Shown: positions 9,170 to 20,333 of the stretch, piece by piece
How positions within the stretch are numbered: the stretch's first letter is position 1
How the letters are laid out: each line of letters opens with the position of its first letter
Source: a bacterium
GTDB lineage: Bacteria; Patescibacteriota; Minisyncoccia; UBA6257; GWB1-50-10
DNA: 43,705 bases
Reading direction: 5' to 3'
NCBI GenBank assembly: GCA_027310365.1
Contig: DAIDAY010000005.1
Coordinates: 1-43,705 of the forward strand
Program-made: the position numbers and the translations under genes
Notes under the pieces: generated by a model
What the model was told of the DNA's origin: nothing
The model's input: the letters and a program-made list of their open reading frames with translations, nothing else
The model's database searches: none

Positions 9170-9427
9170 CAATCGGCGCTTTCCTCTCCTTGGCTGTCAA
9201 TAAATAAAACGAGGAAATATATGAAACGTTACTCAGGAACAGACAAAGAGATAATACGAGAAAAGTTAGTTTTTATGCAGGCTTTTGGCGGTTACCATGA
9301 GTTATTCGGCTTTATGGCGAGTTTAGCCTGACTGCCACTGGCAGCAAATCCACGCTCCTTGAAGGTATCTCCTCGGCGGATAGACGATTCAACGTCTTTC
9401 CACCTCTTTACAACATCTTCCATCCGG

Positions 9428-10195
9428 TTATAGCTTCCAGCTCACCGTGACCAAAATAAGCGAGGAGATAACGATAAAAATAGTCATTTCCCGGAAGACG
9501 AAATTGAGGTTCAGGAGGCCGTTTTCTTTGGCTAAAACCATGTCGCGAGATATGAGAAAAAGGAGGGTGACGAGGGCGGCGGCATTCACGAATCCCAGCG
9601 GAAGATACCTTGCGAGAAATCCGACCTCCGCCGAGGCTAATCCGAGCGCAAATCCCGCAATGCGGGTTTTCCGGGACTCAGGAAGGCCGAAAACGCGCGA
9701 AAATTCCCTGAAGAGAAAATACACTACGGCAAAACTGAACACTATCCAAAATAATTCGCTCCACAAGGGAACTCCGGAAAAGGGCGGGCGACGCAGGAAA
9801 AGAGCGACGAAAAAGGAAAGGGTGAGAACCGTGCTGTGGAGGGCGTACGTAAACGAACGCATCGAGAAGAGCGAGTTCATAAGGCCGAAGATTATGAAGA
9901 CGATTCCCGCATAGGTGAGGAGGGGGATAACAACGAGAAGCCCCGGAGGAACCTCGGCCACGATGAGAAGAAAAACGATCTGGGCGAGCCAGAACGAAAA
10001 CCGGAAGTTTTTCTTTTCCGTTTTTTCGGAAAGATACATCCAGAGGGCGATAAAGAGAAACCCCAGAACGGTGAAAAAGGAAAGACCGGCGGCAAAAACG
10101 AGGAAGAGCGCAACCGCTCCGGCGGCCGCTTTGCCCCCGCATCGAGAAAAGACTGCGGAGTTCGCGTGTTCTTTCATCCATGGTACTATTCGCAT
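9428..10195 (-). CDS. Polytopic membrane protein of unknown function
   Basis: 255 aa, about 7-8 hydrophobic segments. Confidence 0.65.
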   Translation of the reverse strand: MRIVPWMKEHANSAVFSRCGGKAAAGAVALFLVFAAGLSFFTVLGFLFIALWMYLSEKTEKKNFRFSFWLAQIVFLLIVAEVPPGLLVVIPLLTYAGIVFIIFGLMNSLFSMRSFTYALHSTVLTLSFFVALFLRRPPFSGVPLWSELFWIVFSFAVVYFLFREFSRVFGLPESRKTRIAGFALGLASAEVGFLARYLPLGFVNAAALVTLLFLISRDMVLAKENGLLNLNFVFREMTIFIVISSLILVTVSWKL

Positions 10196-10271
10196 CGGGT
10201 ATCAAATAAACGCCACCGGTAAATTTTCCCTACGTTCCGACTCAAACGCTTGCCTTTTCTCGGTGCGGGGG

Positions 10272-12905
10272 TTACTGATTGACCCCCACTTTGTCCGACT
10301 TATCAATGAAGATGGTAACTTCTTTGCCATCCTTGAGAAGCCCCTTTATCATCTTATCGGCCAGTGTGTCGACTACCACCTTCTGAATGAGACGCTTGAT
10401 CGGCCGTGCGCCGTAATTCGGGTCGAATCCGTTCTTCACGATGTATTTTTTCACTTCCGGCTTCACGTTTAGCGCGATACCGCGCGCCGCAAGCCGCCGC
10501 TCCACCTCCGCAAGCTGGATGTCGACGATCCGTTCGATGTCTTTGGGGGCAAGGGACTTGAAAACGACTATCTCGTCCAGCCGGTTCAAAAATTCGGGCT
10601 TGAAAGTTTCCCGGAGGGATTCCATCGCCCGCTCCTTGAATCGCTCTTCCTTCTCCTCGACTTCCCGCGACTCGCCGCCCGAAAAGCCCAAGCCGGACAT
10701 CTGCTTGAAGTAGGCGCTCCCGACGTTCGATGTCAGGATAATGACTGTATTCCTGAAATTGACCGCTTTCCCCTTGCTGTCGGTCAGCCTCCCATTGTCC
10801 AAAACTTGGAGAAGGATGTTGAAAACCTCGGGATGCGCCTTTTCGATTTCATCGAAAAGAATGAGGCTGTACGGCCGGTGCCGGACGATTTCAGTCAATT
10901 GCCCCCCTTCTTCGTGGCCGACGTATCCCGGCGGAGAGCCGATGAGGCGCGATACCGTATGCCGTTCCATGTATTCCGACATGTCGATCCTCACGAGCGC
11001 TTTCTCGTCATTGAACATGAACTCCGAAAGGGCCCGCGCCAGCTCGGTTTTTCCGACGCCGGTCGGCCCCAGAAACAGGAAAGAACCGGACGGCCGGTCC
11101 TCGTCCGCCAAGCCGACCCGCGAGCGCCGGAGCGCACGCGCGACCGCCTCGATGGCTTCCGCCTGGCCGACGACTCTCTCGCCAAGTTCCTCTTCCATTC
11201 TCGAAAGCTTCTGGATTTCCGATTCCAGCATTTTGGAAACAGGAATGCCCGTCCATCGCGAAACGACCGTTGCGATGTCTTCTTCGTCGACGACTTCTTT
11301 GATGAACTGGCGCCCCTTTTTATTTTCTCCGCCCGAAGCATTTTCAACCTTGGCGTATTCCTTTTCGGCCTTGGGAAGCTCGCCGTACCGGATCTCGGCA
11401 ACTTTGTCGAACGCTCCCTCGCGCTCGGCTATTTCGGCCCCTCTTCTCAAATCTTCTATTTTTTTCCTCAAATCATGGAGGCCGCTCGCGCCTTTTTTCT
11501 CGCTTTCCCATCGGGCGGAAAGTTTCGCATCTTCGCTCTTCAATTTCTTGAGTTCCGCATGAATCTCCCTGAGCCGCACAGGCGTTTTCTTCGATCTGTC
11601 TTTCGCCCGGGCGGACTTTTCTATCTCGAGCCGCGCGATTTCTTTCCGCAGCCGCTCGATTTCCGAAGGAATGCTGTCCGACTCGAGCCGCCGGGCTGCG
11701 GCAGCTTCGTCAATGAGATCGATCGCCTTGTCCGGCAAGAACCGATCGGTGATGTACCGCGCGCTCAAATTCACGGCCGAGACGATCGCCGAGTCGGTGA
11801 TTTTCAAACCGTGGTGCATTTCATATTTTTCTTTGAGTCCCCGGAGAATGGCTATGGAATCTTCGATGGAGGGTTCTTCCACAAAAACGGGCTGGAAACG
11901 CCGCTCGAGCGCCATGTCTTTCTCAATGTATTTCTGATATTCCTTCAACGTCGTCGCGCCAACCGCATGGAGTTCGCCCCGCGCAAGAGCGGGCTTCAGG
12001 AGATTCGAAGCGTCCACCGCTCCTTCGGCGGCGCCGGCACCCACGATCATGTGGATCTCATCGATGAAGAGAATGATTTTCCCTTCCGCGCGCTCTATTT
12101 CTTTCAAAAAAGCCTTCAAGCGGTCTTCAAATTCTCCCCGAAATTTCGTGCCGGCGACCAAAGACCCGAGATCGAGCGCGATAACTTCTTTGTTTTTTAA
12201 AGGTTCCGGAACGTCGCCCGCGACGATTTTTTCCGCCAATCCTTCCACGATGGCGGTTTTCCCGACGCCGGGCTCTCCAATGAGGACGGGGTTGTTCTTC
12301 GTGCGCCGGGAAAGAACCTGCATCACGCGTCGCAGCTCTTCTTCGCGGCCGACGACGGGGTCCAGTTTCCCCTGCCGCGCTTTTTCGGTGAGGTTCACGG
12401 CATATTTCTCCAAAACCTGGAATTTCGACTCGGGCGTCTCGTCGGTCACCCTCGTCGCTCCCCTCACCTCGCGCAGAATTTTCCCCAAAGAATCCTTCTG
12501 CACTCCGAACCGCAGGAGCAACTCCGCGGCAAGGGAAGGGACCTCGACTAAAGCCGAAAGAAGATGCTCGCAGGAAACGAATTCGTCCTTGTGCCGAAGG
12601 GAAATTTCGCCCGCCTTGTCGAGAATCCTGATAATCTCTTGCGACAGATACATCTGACTCACGGCGCCGCCCGAAGAAAAAACTTTCGGCAGCGCCTCGA
12701 GATTCCGGTACGTCTCTTTCTCGAGATTGGGGACGTCCGCGTTCGCCCGCTCGAGGATCGGATGCACGAGCGTCGTCTCGTCATCCAGAAGCGCCGCAAG
12801 GAGATGGAGAGCTTTCAACTCTCCGTGGTTGTATCTGGCGACGATTTCCTGCGCACTCTGGAGCGCTTCCTGCGCCTTGATGGTGAAACGCTGAAAATTG
12901 GGCAT
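10272..12905 (-). CDS. clpB: ATP-dependent chaperone ClpB
   Basis: Clp N-domain, two AAA+ modules ([31 protein letters not shown]), middle coiled coil. [15 protein letters not shown] start preferred over the 12989 start. Confidence 0.95.
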   Translation of the reverse strand: MPNFQRFTIKAQEALQSAQEIVARYNHGELKALHLLAALLDDETTLVHPILERANADVPNLEKETYRNLEALPKVFSSGGAVSQMYLSQEIIRILDKAGEISLRHKDEFVSCEHLLSALVEVPSLAAELLLRFGVQKDSLGKILREVRGATRVTDETPESKFQVLEKYAVNLTEKARQGKLDPVVGREEELRRVMQVLSRRTKNNPVLIGEPGVGKTAIVEGLAEKIVAGDVPEPLKNKEVIALDLGSLVAGTKFRGEFEDRLKAFLKEIERAEGKIILFIDEIHMIVGAGAAEGAVDASNLLKPALARGELHAVGATTLKEYQKYIEKDMALERRFQPVFVEEPSIEDSIAILRGLKEKYEMHHGLKITDSAIVSAVNLSARYITDRFLPDKAIDLIDEAAAARRLESDSIPSEIERLRKEIARLEIEKSARAKDRSKKTPVRLREIHAELKKLKSEDAKLSARWESEKKGASGLHDLRKKIEDLRRGAEIAEREGAFDKVAEIRYGELPKAEKEYAKVENASGGENKKGRQFIKEVVDEEDIATVVSRWTGIPVSKMLESEIQKLSRMEEELGERVVGQAEAIEAVARALRRSRVGLADEDRPSGSFLFLGPTGVGKTELARALSEFMFNDEKALVRIDMSEYMERHTVSRLIGSPPGYVGHEEGGQLTEIVRHRPYSLILFDEIEKAHPEVFNILLQVLDNGRLTDSKGKAVNFRNTVIILTSNVGSAYFKQMSGLGFSGGESREVEEKEERFKERAMESLRETFKPEFLNRLDEIVVFKSLAPKDIERIVDIQLAEVERRLAARGIALNVKPEVKKYIVKNGFDPNYGARPIKRLIQKVVVDTLADKMIKGLLKDGKEVTIFIDKSDKVGVNQ

Positions 12906-12999
12906 GATGGTTAAAATTTCTGAATCCTCATTTTTCAATAAATCCTCATGACTCATCTGAGCAATGGCAAAGCGTCGGCCATGAGACATTCTTATGATG

Positions 13000-13053
13000 C
13001 GTTTATAATACTCTTCTCAGCAAAAATTAGCAAGGAATCAATCCGAGTGCTAA
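13000..13053 (-). promoter_or_regulatory. clpB promoter overlapping a degenerate CIRCE-like operator
   Basis: TTAGCAAGG-N9-GAGTGCTAA at 13027-13053 (CIRCE consensus TTAGCACTC-N9-GAGTGCTAA); minus-strand TTGCTA-N17-TATTAT overlaps it. Confidence 0.6.
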
Positions 13054-13059
13054 TCGTGC

Positions 13060-14328
13060 TTACTGCCCTGTGGGGCGCTCTTCAAGAGTGACGTTTACCG
13101 TTATTGTTTTACTGCCCCGCTCTACCTGGAGCGTCACCGTATCGCCAACGCTGTATTTCCCGATAAGCGAAAGGAGGGGGTTATTTTCGTCAACGTTCGT
13201 CCCGTTGACCGAAAGGACGATGTCTTCCGCCTGGAGGCCGGCTTTCGCCGCCGGCGATCCGGGAACGATCGCGGGACCGGCATTGTCTCCCCTCAAGAGC
13301 GCGCCGCGACCAACGGACAGATTCTGCTGCTGTGCAACATCGGGAGTTATCGCGAGATACCGCACGCCCACGTACGGCGTTTTGATGGTGCCGCTCTGCT
13401 TCACCGACTCGATATCCTTTTTTACCTGGTTGATGGGGATGGCGAACCCGATACTCTGCGCCCCCGAGACGATCGCCGTATTGATGCCGATCACTTCTCC
13501 TTTCAAATTGAGCAGGGGGCCGCCGGAATTCCCCGGATTGATGGCTGCGTCGGTCTGGATGACATTCTGGAGGGTTTCCGATCCGAAACCGGCGCCGGAA
13601 GCAGTAACGGTTCTCGACAGTCCCGAAACGACGCCGGCGGAAACCGTGTTCCTAAATTCACCCAAGGCGTTCCCGATTGCGATGGCGGTTTGACCCAGCT
13701 GCAATCCGTCCGAATTTCCCAGAGTAACCGTCGGGAGATTCGCCGCGCGTATCTCAACGACGGCGACATCCTGGACCGGGTCCCTTGCGAGGACGGTTGC
13801 CGTGTATTTCTTGCCGTCGTTCAAGAGGACGGTGTAATCGGCCGCCGTATCGGACACCACATGCTTATTGGTGACGATAAGCCCGTCGGAAGAAACGATG
13901 AACCCCGACCCGCCGCCCACTTTCTGTTTCTGCGTCCCTTTTTGGCACGGCGTGTAGATTTGGAAATTGTCGCCGCTGCCGCCGAAAAATTGCTGGAACT
14001 CCGGCGGGAGATTCGAAAATGGATTCAGGGATTGGGAACATTGCTCGATGACGGGAACATCTTTGGCAATGACGATGGAGACGACGGCGGGAGACGCTTT
14101 CTTGACCGCGTCCACGACCTGCGTTTCATAGTCGACGGTCGGCTGGTACGCTTGAACCGGCTGGCTCGCCGGCGAAGCGACGGAGGAGGTTGATGATTTT
14201 CCCGTCAGAAAGCTCCAAATGCTTCCCAGGACATCCGCGTTCGCCGTTCGTGAACTCGCAATCGATCCGACGAAGCCTCCCCCCAAGGCAGCGATTATCG
14301 CCAAAGAAATTATTTTCTTGTTAGACAT
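13060..14328 (-). CDS. S1C family trypsin-like serine protease with PDZ domain (HtrA/Deg)
   Basis: TNKHVV, QDVAVVEI, NPGNSGGPL catalytic motifs; C-terminal PDZ. Confidence 0.93.
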   Translation of the reverse strand: MSNKKIISLAIIAALGGGFVGSIASSRTANADVLGSIWSFLTGKSSTSSVASPASQPVQAYQPTVDYETQVVDAVKKASPAVVSIVIAKDVPVIEQCSQSLNPFSNLPPEFQQFFGGSGDNFQIYTPCQKGTQKQKVGGGSGFIVSSDGLIVTNKHVVSDTAADYTVLLNDGKKYTATVLARDPVQDVAVVEIRAANLPTVTLGNSDGLQLGQTAIAIGNALGEFRNTVSAGVVSGLSRTVTASGAGFGSETLQNVIQTDAAINPGNSGGPLLNLKGEVIGINTAIVSGAQSIGFAIPINQVKKDIESVKQSGTIKTPYVGVRYLAITPDVAQQQNLSVGRGALLRGDNAGPAIVPGSPAAKAGLQAEDIVLSVNGTNVDENNPLLSLIGKYSVGDTVTLQVERGSKTITVNVTLEERPTGQ

Positions 14329-14345
14329 ATTCTCTTGCGCAAAAA

Positions 14346-15134
14346 TTACCTGATCTCGTACTGCAACGTTACCGAAACGCGGACTTCCTCGGATCCCGCC
14401 TCTATCGAGGGGGCGGGCGCCGCTGCCGATACCGACACTCCCGCGCCAAAGACCGATTTCTCGTTGTATGCGTACCGAGGCTGCGGCACGTTCTGATTCG
14501 TACCGATGGTCAGCAGCCGTCCCACGCTGAAGCCTCCCTCTTTCGCAATTTCCTGGGCTTCCGCCTGGGCCTTTCGGATCGCCTGGCTCCGGGCTTCCGC
14601 CTGAACTACCGTCGGATCATCGATTGTGAAGGTGAGCGACGAAACGTCGTTCGCGCCGCTACCGACGACTCCGGAAAGGATGTCGCCGATTTTTGAAAAA
14701 TCCCTGATTTTCACGTCAGCGCTCTGGCTCACGGTATATCCGACGATTGTCGGCGGCGGACAAGGCTGTACGCTGCTATAGGCAGTGGAACAATACTGGT
14801 AGCGGGGCGAGATGCTGTAATTGGACGTCTGGATGTCCTTTGCGTCGACTCCCTTGCTTTTCACAAAATCAACAGCTTTGTTCATCGCAGTCGTGTTCTG
14901 CGTTTGAAGCGACGCCAAATCTTTGCCGCCTTGCGTCGTCACGCTGAAGGTGAACTCGGCGACGTCCGGCACGGCCGTCGCCTTACCGTCAGCACTGACG
15001 GTAAAACTGCGGTATGACGACGGCTGGACGGCGCTCTCATACGTGCCCGCGGCGGAAATCGCTGCATACCCGACGGCGAGGACCGACAAAAGAACTGCGA
15101 CATAGAGGTACCCCCTTACTTTTTCCGTGTTCAT
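14346..15134 (-). CDS. SIMPL (DUF541) domain protein
   Basis: MNTEKVRGYLYVAVL... VSADGKATAVPDVAEFTFSVTTQG ... IQTSNYSISPRY. Confidence 0.85.
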   Translation of the reverse strand: MNTEKVRGYLYVAVLLSVLAVGYAAISAAGTYESAVQPSSYRSFTVSADGKATAVPDVAEFTFSVTTQGGKDLASLQTQNTTAMNKAVDFVKSKGVDAKDIQTSNYSISPRYQYCSTAYSSVQPCPPPTIVGYTVSQSADVKIRDFSKIGDILSGVVGSGANDVSSLTFTIDDPTVVQAEARSQAIRKAQAEAQEIAKEGGFSVGRLLTIGTNQNVPQPRYAYNEKSVFGAGVSVSAAAPAPSIEAGSEEVRVSVTLQYEIR

Positions 15135-15192
15135 TTTCGCATTATACAACAAATGAACGGCAAATGGCAGCGTCGTGCACCTCGATCGCACC

Positions 15193-16605
15193 TCAGATTA
15201 TCTTACCAATTCTTCTGATTGCTTCATCCACCTCCTTTCTCGTCGTTTGAAGCCCAAAGCTGAACCTGACGCTTCCTCTCACTCGCTCTTCCGGAAATCC
15301 CATCGCGGACAGAACGTGCGACGGGGTGAATGCCCTTGCGGAACAGGCCGATCCGGCTGATGCCGCAATGCCCACCCTATCGAACCTTATCAGCATATCG
15401 CCGGCGTACTCGGCGGGAAAAGAGACGTTCAGAATATGGGGCGCTCCCCCCGCAACTGCATCCCGGCAGCCGTTGATGCGCGTCTCCGGGGCGATGTTTT
15501 TCAGTTGTTTCCAAAAATACTTTTTCAGAGCTGCCACTTTCCCTCTTTCTTGCCGCCTGTTTTTCTCCGCACGTTCAACGGCTTCCGCAAAACCGGCGAT
15601 CAAGGGAACATTTTCCGTCCCCGACCGAAGACCGAATTCCTGGCCGCCGCCGGTCACCAGAGGATCAAGGATAGAGGAATTACGGGGGAAAGTTTCACCG
15701 CCGTTGTTCCGTTCCCCCCGCCGCACACAGAGAGCTCCGATTCCCTTGGGGCCGCAAACTTTTTGGCCAGAGATCGTCATAAGATCGACGCCAAGTTTTT
15801 CCATCGCGCAGTCGAAGTACATCAAAGCCTGCGCGGCATCGGTGTGCAGGAGCGGATACGCTGCCTCCGCAACGCCAAAGGAGCGGCTATGTTTTGGCAT
15901 GCTGCCGTTTATCGCCGATGGGTCATTTGAAATCCGGGATTTGACATTCCTAAAATTCCTCACTATCTCAGAAATTTCAGATATCGGCTGAATCGAACCG
16001 ATCTCATTATTCACATACATCACGGAAACGAGGATTGTTCTCTCATCGAGCTCGGCTTCGAGTTTCTCCAGATCGACCATTCCTTCCTTGTTGACCGGCA
16101 CCAGGACAAGCTCGACGCCATCTTCCGCTAAATCATGCGCCGTTTCGAGAACCGACTCGTGCTCGATGGCGCTCACAACGATCTTCGGTTTTAACCAGCT
16201 ATCCCGGTTGAACGGCGCAACATGCTCCGAACGGAATGTCTCAGAGGTGCGGCCGGCCCGGTCATCGGAAGAGCGGGCGCGCCGGGAGCCAATGCCGATT
16301 TTTTCCGCGGGAGAAAAAAGACGGCCGGTTCCGCGAAGAATATGACGAGCCGCCGCAACCACCCCGCGAAGCGCCAGGTTGTTCGCTTCCGTCGCCGAAC
16401 CAGTAAAAATGACCCCCCGGAAATCAGTGCTTACCGCTTTCGCAACGATCTCGCGCGATCGGTCGACGGCAGCCATCGCTTCCTGGCCGAACGAGTGGAG
16501 CGCACCCGGATTCCCGAACTTTCCGGAAAAATACGGAACCATCGCTTGTAAAACCTCACGCCCGACGGGGGTGGAGGCGGCGTAGTCCAAATAAATCTTT
16601 TTCAT
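15193..16605 (-). CDS. Cysteine desulfurase (NifS/IscS family) with two extra segments
   Basis: YLDYAASTPVGREV, SATEANNLAL, HTDAAQAL, SAGSACSARAFTPSHVL. Confidence 0.9.
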   Translation of the reverse strand: MKKIYLDYAASTPVGREVLQAMVPYFSGKFGNPGALHSFGQEAMAAVDRSREIVAKAVSTDFRGVIFTGSATEANNLALRGVVAAARHILRGTGRLFSPAEKIGIGSRRARSSDDRAGRTSETFRSEHVAPFNRDSWLKPKIVVSAIEHESVLETAHDLAEDGVELVLVPVNKEGMVDLEKLEAELDERTILVSVMYVNNEIGSIQPISEISEIVRNFRNVKSRISNDPSAINGSMPKHSRSFGVAEAAYPLLHTDAAQALMYFDCAMEKLGVDLMTISGQKVCGPKGIGALCVRRGERNNGGETFPRNSSILDPLVTGGGQEFGLRSGTENVPLIAGFAEAVERAEKNRRQERGKVAALKKYFWKQLKNIAPETRINGCRDAVAGGAPHILNVSFPAEYAGDMLIRFDRVGIAASAGSACSARAFTPSHVLSAMGFPEERVRGSVRFSFGLQTTRKEVDEAIRRIGKII

Positions 16606-16711
16606 AAAGGGGATTGAACAACTCGGAGTTTAAAACTCAAACATCGGAACCGAAACGCCAAGCTTGATAGGCGCAAACTTCATTTTTGCATTTCGCATTT
16701 TACCCTTACTT

Positions 16712-17164
16712 TCACTCGGGGATTTCCCTTACGCCGATTTTGCGGGTGAAAAAAAGGATGACGTCCAAACCGACGGCGCTCAAGAACGCAAAGGCGAAGA
16801 GCCCCATACCGCTTAAAATGCCGAGACTCGCCACAACCCAAACGGTCGCTGCGGTCGTCAGGCTCCGCACCCTCTTGCCTTCATGGAGAATAACGCCGGC
16901 GCCCAAAAAACCGATGCCGACGACAATATTTCCAATGACGGACAAAAAGCCGCTGTTCCGCGCCACGACGTCGGGCAGGTTCCCCACCTGAACAACGGAG
17001 GGAAGCGTGAGCCCGACTATCGTGAAAATGGCTGCGCCGGATGCCACCATCAAGTCGGTTCTGATGCCAGCCTCTTTTCCCATGAGCTCGCGTTCAAGGC
17101 CGACAATGGCGCCGACGACGATCGCGACACCCAACCGGAGAAGCATATCAGCGAGAGAAAGCAT
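16712..17164 (-). CDS. MgtC/SapB family protein
   Basis: IVGLERE, GIRTDLMVASGAAIFT, GFLGAGVI motifs. Confidence 0.9.
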   Translation of the reverse strand: MLSLADMLLRLGVAIVVGAIVGLERELMGKEAGIRTDLMVASGAAIFTIVGLTLPSVVQVGNLPDVVARNSGFLSVIGNIVVGIGFLGAGVILHEGKRVRSLTTAATVWVVASLGILSGMGLFAFAFLSAVGLDVILFFTRKIGVREIPE

Positions 17165-17254
17165 ACGGATTCATTATACCATTTTGAATTTTGAATTTCG
17201 GTTGGACGCCGAAGGAAGAAATCCACGAAGCAAACAATTGTACTTAAAATTCCC

Positions 17255-17836
17255 TCATGCGTACTTTGGATTGGTTTCCTTAACGCCGGCTTCGTGGTTC
17301 ACATGCCGGGCGAGAGCGAAGAAGAGGCTGGAAAGCCGGTTCAAAAATTTCAGAGATTCCGGCGACACTTTCTCCCGCTCGCTGAATTTCACGACAGTCC
17401 GCTCCATGCGGCGCGCGAGAACCCGCGCGAAATCCAGTTTCGCCCCGAGCGGGCTCCCCCCGGGGATGATGAAGCTGTGAATCGGCGGGATTTTGACATC
17501 GATCTCCACGATCACGCTTTCCATGAATGCCGTTTTTTCCCCGTCTATTTTCTTGAAATCTTTCGCCGAATATCCGAAACCGACTGCGGCGACTTCCGCC
17601 TGGAGCATGAACAAACTTTCTTCCACAAAAACCAAAATCTCGTCGAGCGTCAGCTTTTTGATTTTAAAATCTTCTTTGGGTTTTATTGCCGACCGGCAGA
17701 CGCCGATCCACGTGTTCAGCTCATCCAAATCGCCCAACGCATCGAAAAGAAGCGAACTTTTCGACAGGCGCTTGTTGCCGTAGAGGCTCTTTCCTCCGTC
17801 TCCCCGGCCGGTGTAGAAAGTGGTCTTCATCAGAAT
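17255..17836 (-). CDS. PduO-type ATP:cob(I)alamin adenosyltransferase
   Basis: TGRGDGGKSLYG...KSS..FDALGDLDELNTWIG; RRMERTVV; FLNRLSSLFFALAR. Confidence 0.87.
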   Translation of the reverse strand: MLMKTTFYTGRGDGGKSLYGNKRLSKSSLLFDALGDLDELNTWIGVCRSAIKPKEDFKIKKLTLDEILVFVEESLFMLQAEVAAVGFGYSAKDFKKIDGEKTAFMESVIVEIDVKIPPIHSFIIPGGSPLGAKLDFARVLARRMERTVVKFSEREKVSPESLKFLNRLSSLFFALARHVNHEAGVKETNPKYA

Positions 17837-18406
17837 TCTCCCTTCCGTCATTATATACCTTCCCTGGCCGGCAGAAACCACCTCAGCATCCGGAATCCGC
17901 AGAAAACGCCGAACGCGAAAAACGCCGCGTAACCGACTTCATTCAAAGACTCTCCGGCCCGGGATGACGATGGCCAGCTTCGGCGACAATAGATTACTTT
18001 TCAGATAAATCGCCAACGCAAAGATTCTGGCTCTCACCCATTCCATGGTGGAAATTCTTTTATTCCCTTTGGCGTTATTAAGCGTGTCAGCAGCATCATT
18101 TCTTACGATCACCAGACGGCAAAAACAAGTTTTAGACTTCATAACTAGCTACCAAAGGCGGAAGGGATACGCCCCGACCGGGCGAAACGCGGCAGAGAAC
18201 GGAAACGCTGGCTTGCCCGCATAGCGGGCGAGCCCAGAGAGTTCCGTTCGGATATTTTCAAACAGACGCCACTGATAGGCATTTTCCGAGAAGGCTCATA
18301 TTGAACTCATCAAGAGTCTTTTGATTTGGTTTCATGGGCATAGGAACCACCATGACGTTACGGTGGGCAACAACTGTTTGCGGCTTTACAATTAGCATCA
18401 AGCGAG

Positions 18407-18447
18407 TTGACAATTACATCTGGGTTACTTGTCAATCTATTGACAAT
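18407..18447. promoter_or_regulatory. Inverted/direct repeat cluster, operator-like
   Basis: TTGACAAT at 18407, perfect palindrome TTGTCAA-tcta-TTGACAA at 18429-18446. Confidence 0.5.
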
Positions 18448-18475
18448 TATTGTTGATAGTGTACCATGACATCAA

Positions 18476-19549
18476 ATGACCAACCAAGAAAGGAGAATCC
18501 TAGATTTAATAAGGTTTAAGAAAAGCATAAGAGCAAAGGACGCCGTTTCCTTGCTAAAGGTGTCACGACAATACGTGAACATCCTCCTGAATGGCTTAAT
18601 CGCTCAAGATAGAGTTATAAAAATCGGCTCAACGAGAAATGCTTTCTACGTTCTGCCTGGGTACGCTAGCCAGCATCTAGAAATATTTCCCTCTCGCATT
18701 GCTAAGAGATATAAAAACGCCAACCTTGAAGAGCACATAGTTTTGGATCAAATCGAAAACAAATGCCCCCTCATCTTAAAACTCTCCGAAAACATCAGGA
18801 GCATATTTACCTATGCCTTTTCGGAAATGTTCAATAATGCCATCGAACATTCTCAATCAAAGTACATTGATGTGGAGGTAGTCCTAGCGAAAAGCAATCT
18901 CAATTTTCTAGTTACGGATTACGGCGTAGGTGTTTTTAGAAACATTATGAAAAAGAAAAACCTTCGATCGGAATTGGAAGCCATTCAAGAATTACTCAAG
19001 GGTAAGGCAACCACCAAGCCTCAGGCTCATTCTGGGGAGAGTATTTTCTTCACCTCTAAAACTGCCGATGTATTCATTCTCGATAGTTATGGCCACCAAC
19101 TGGTTGTGAACAACAAAGAGAACGATGTGTTTGTTGGAAAGCCGAAAATATTCAGAAAAGGTACGCGGGTCTCGTTCAAATTGAGCACCAATAGCGTGAG
19201 GCATCTCACGAGCGTTTTCAGGAAGTACACCGACGTAGCATCAGATGGCGACCCGAGTTTCGACAAAACGGAGGTAAAGATAAAATTGCTCACCGGTGGG
19301 AGCATCTATGTTTCCAGATCTCAAGCGAGAAGGGTTCTGGCCGATTTGGATAAATTCAAATCGATAATCTTCGATTTTGATGCCGTCCCTATGATCGGCC
19401 AGGCATTCGCCGACGAGATATTCAGAGTCTTCCACAACAAATATCCTGATGTAAAACTCAGATACGCGAACACCAATGAAGCGGTCAAATTCATGATAGA
19501 CAGAGTAGCGGGACACAACCCCCGTAGGCCGAATCTTTTTGGCGATTAA
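18476..19549 (+). CDS. wHTH - HATPase_c (GHKL) - STAS-like (DUF4325-type) fusion
   Basis: N-terminal wHTH; N-box SEMFNNAIEHSQSK; VTDYGVGVF; SGESIFFTSK; C-terminal IIFDFDAVPMIGQAFADEIFRVF. Confidence 0.75.
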   Translation: MTNQERRILDLIRFKKSIRAKDAVSLLKVSRQYVNILLNGLIAQDRVIKIGSTRNAFYVLPGYASQHLEIFPSRIAKRYKNANLEEHIVLDQIENKCPLILKLSENIRSIFTYAFSEMFNNAIEHSQSKYIDVEVVLAKSNLNFLVTDYGVGVFRNIMKKKNLRSELEAIQELLKGKATTKPQAHSGESIFFTSKTADVFILDSYGHQLVVNNKENDVFVGKPKIFRKGTRVSFKLSTNSVRHLTSVFRKYTDVASDGDPSFDKTEVKIKLLTGGSIYVSRSQARRVLADLDKFKSIIFDFDAVPMIGQAFADEIFRVFHNKYPDVKLRYANTNEAVKFMIDRVAGHNPRRPNLFGD

Positions 19550-19574
19550 GACCGATGAGTAAACATCCTATCCT

Positions 19575-20333
19575 ATGAATATATTTGAAAAATTGGTCGG
19601 GGAGGTGAAACTGATATCCAGATTCTTGAATCGATCCAACTCCCCCTCAAATAAGGCTTCGTTGAAAAGTTCTACTGGTAACATTGTCCAACAAGCGGGC
19701 CGTGATCTGAATATCGGCGTAGGAAATAATGAGTTCATTTCAAACCTGGAAAAGAGAGTTATGTATAGACTATATAAAAAATATCTTGAGGAAAACAAAC
19801 TTTTCCAATGGAAGTTTACCGACGCTTGTGGAACACTGGGCATAGCTGACGGGTCGTATGTTGGGACTTTAAATGACAGTAAGTACGTTAAGCTCGATGG
19901 CGAGTATCTTGTACTGACGAGCGATGGCATACGCTACATGGATAGTCGTTTTAACCAGAATAGGCCGCGCATTGACTTAGACGGTAGCCTAGCGGTTATT
20001 GGTAGCGGCGATGGTAATTTTATCCAATTTCGGGTGAAAAACGCCGGTCCCGTTATTGCCGCTCACATCACATTTCAGTTGAAATCGGATGAAACGGAAA
20101 CTCCGCTAGTTTTGATCAGTGAAAAACTTCTTGTCGAGAAATCGTCGAACTATATCCAGTATCGTTATACCGACACCGACTTTTTTAGAAAAGAACTCGG
20201 CAAACCGCGTATAGTATTCAATTACAGAGATCAGGATGGCAACGACTTCGTTTCGGGATGGTATATCCCGCAGAGAAAGAGGGCTGACGGAAATTTTAAT
20301 ATTGATCATTTGGGGGATTACTTTGGAGACTAG
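19575..20333 (+). CDS. Uncharacterised protein with N-terminal TGNIVQQAGRDLNIG motif
   Basis: 252 aa, 25 nt downstream of and co-directional with the wHTH-ATPase gene; no family recognised. Confidence 0.6.
   Translation: MNIFEKLVGEVKLISRFLNRSNSPSNKASLKSSTGNIVQQAGRDLNIGVGNNEFISNLEKRVMYRLYKKYLEENKLFQWKFTDACGTLGIADGSYVGTLNDSKYVKLDGEYLVLTSDGIRYMDSRFNQNRPRIDLDGSLAVIGSGDGNFIQFRVKNAGPVIAAHITFQLKSDETETPLVLISEKLLVEKSSNYIQYRYTDTDFFRKELGKPRIVFNYRDQDGNDFVSGWYIPQRKRADGNFNIDHLGDYFGD

Noticed and set aside
9290-9425. 43-aa minus ORF MEDVVKRWKDVESSIRRGDTFKERGFAASGSQAKLAIKPNNSW
   Set aside because: Short, no family recognised; could be a remnant downstream of the membrane protein, not enough support.
10806-12200. 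464-aa plus-strand ORF
   Set aside because: Antisense to the clearly coding clpB; composition is that of a mirrored GC-rich frame, no recognisable domain.
18181-18260. Hairpin TTGCCCGC-ata-GCGGGCGA with flanking GAACGGAA/TTCCGTTC
   Set aside because: Single copy in the window and no conserved context seen; insufficient to call an element.
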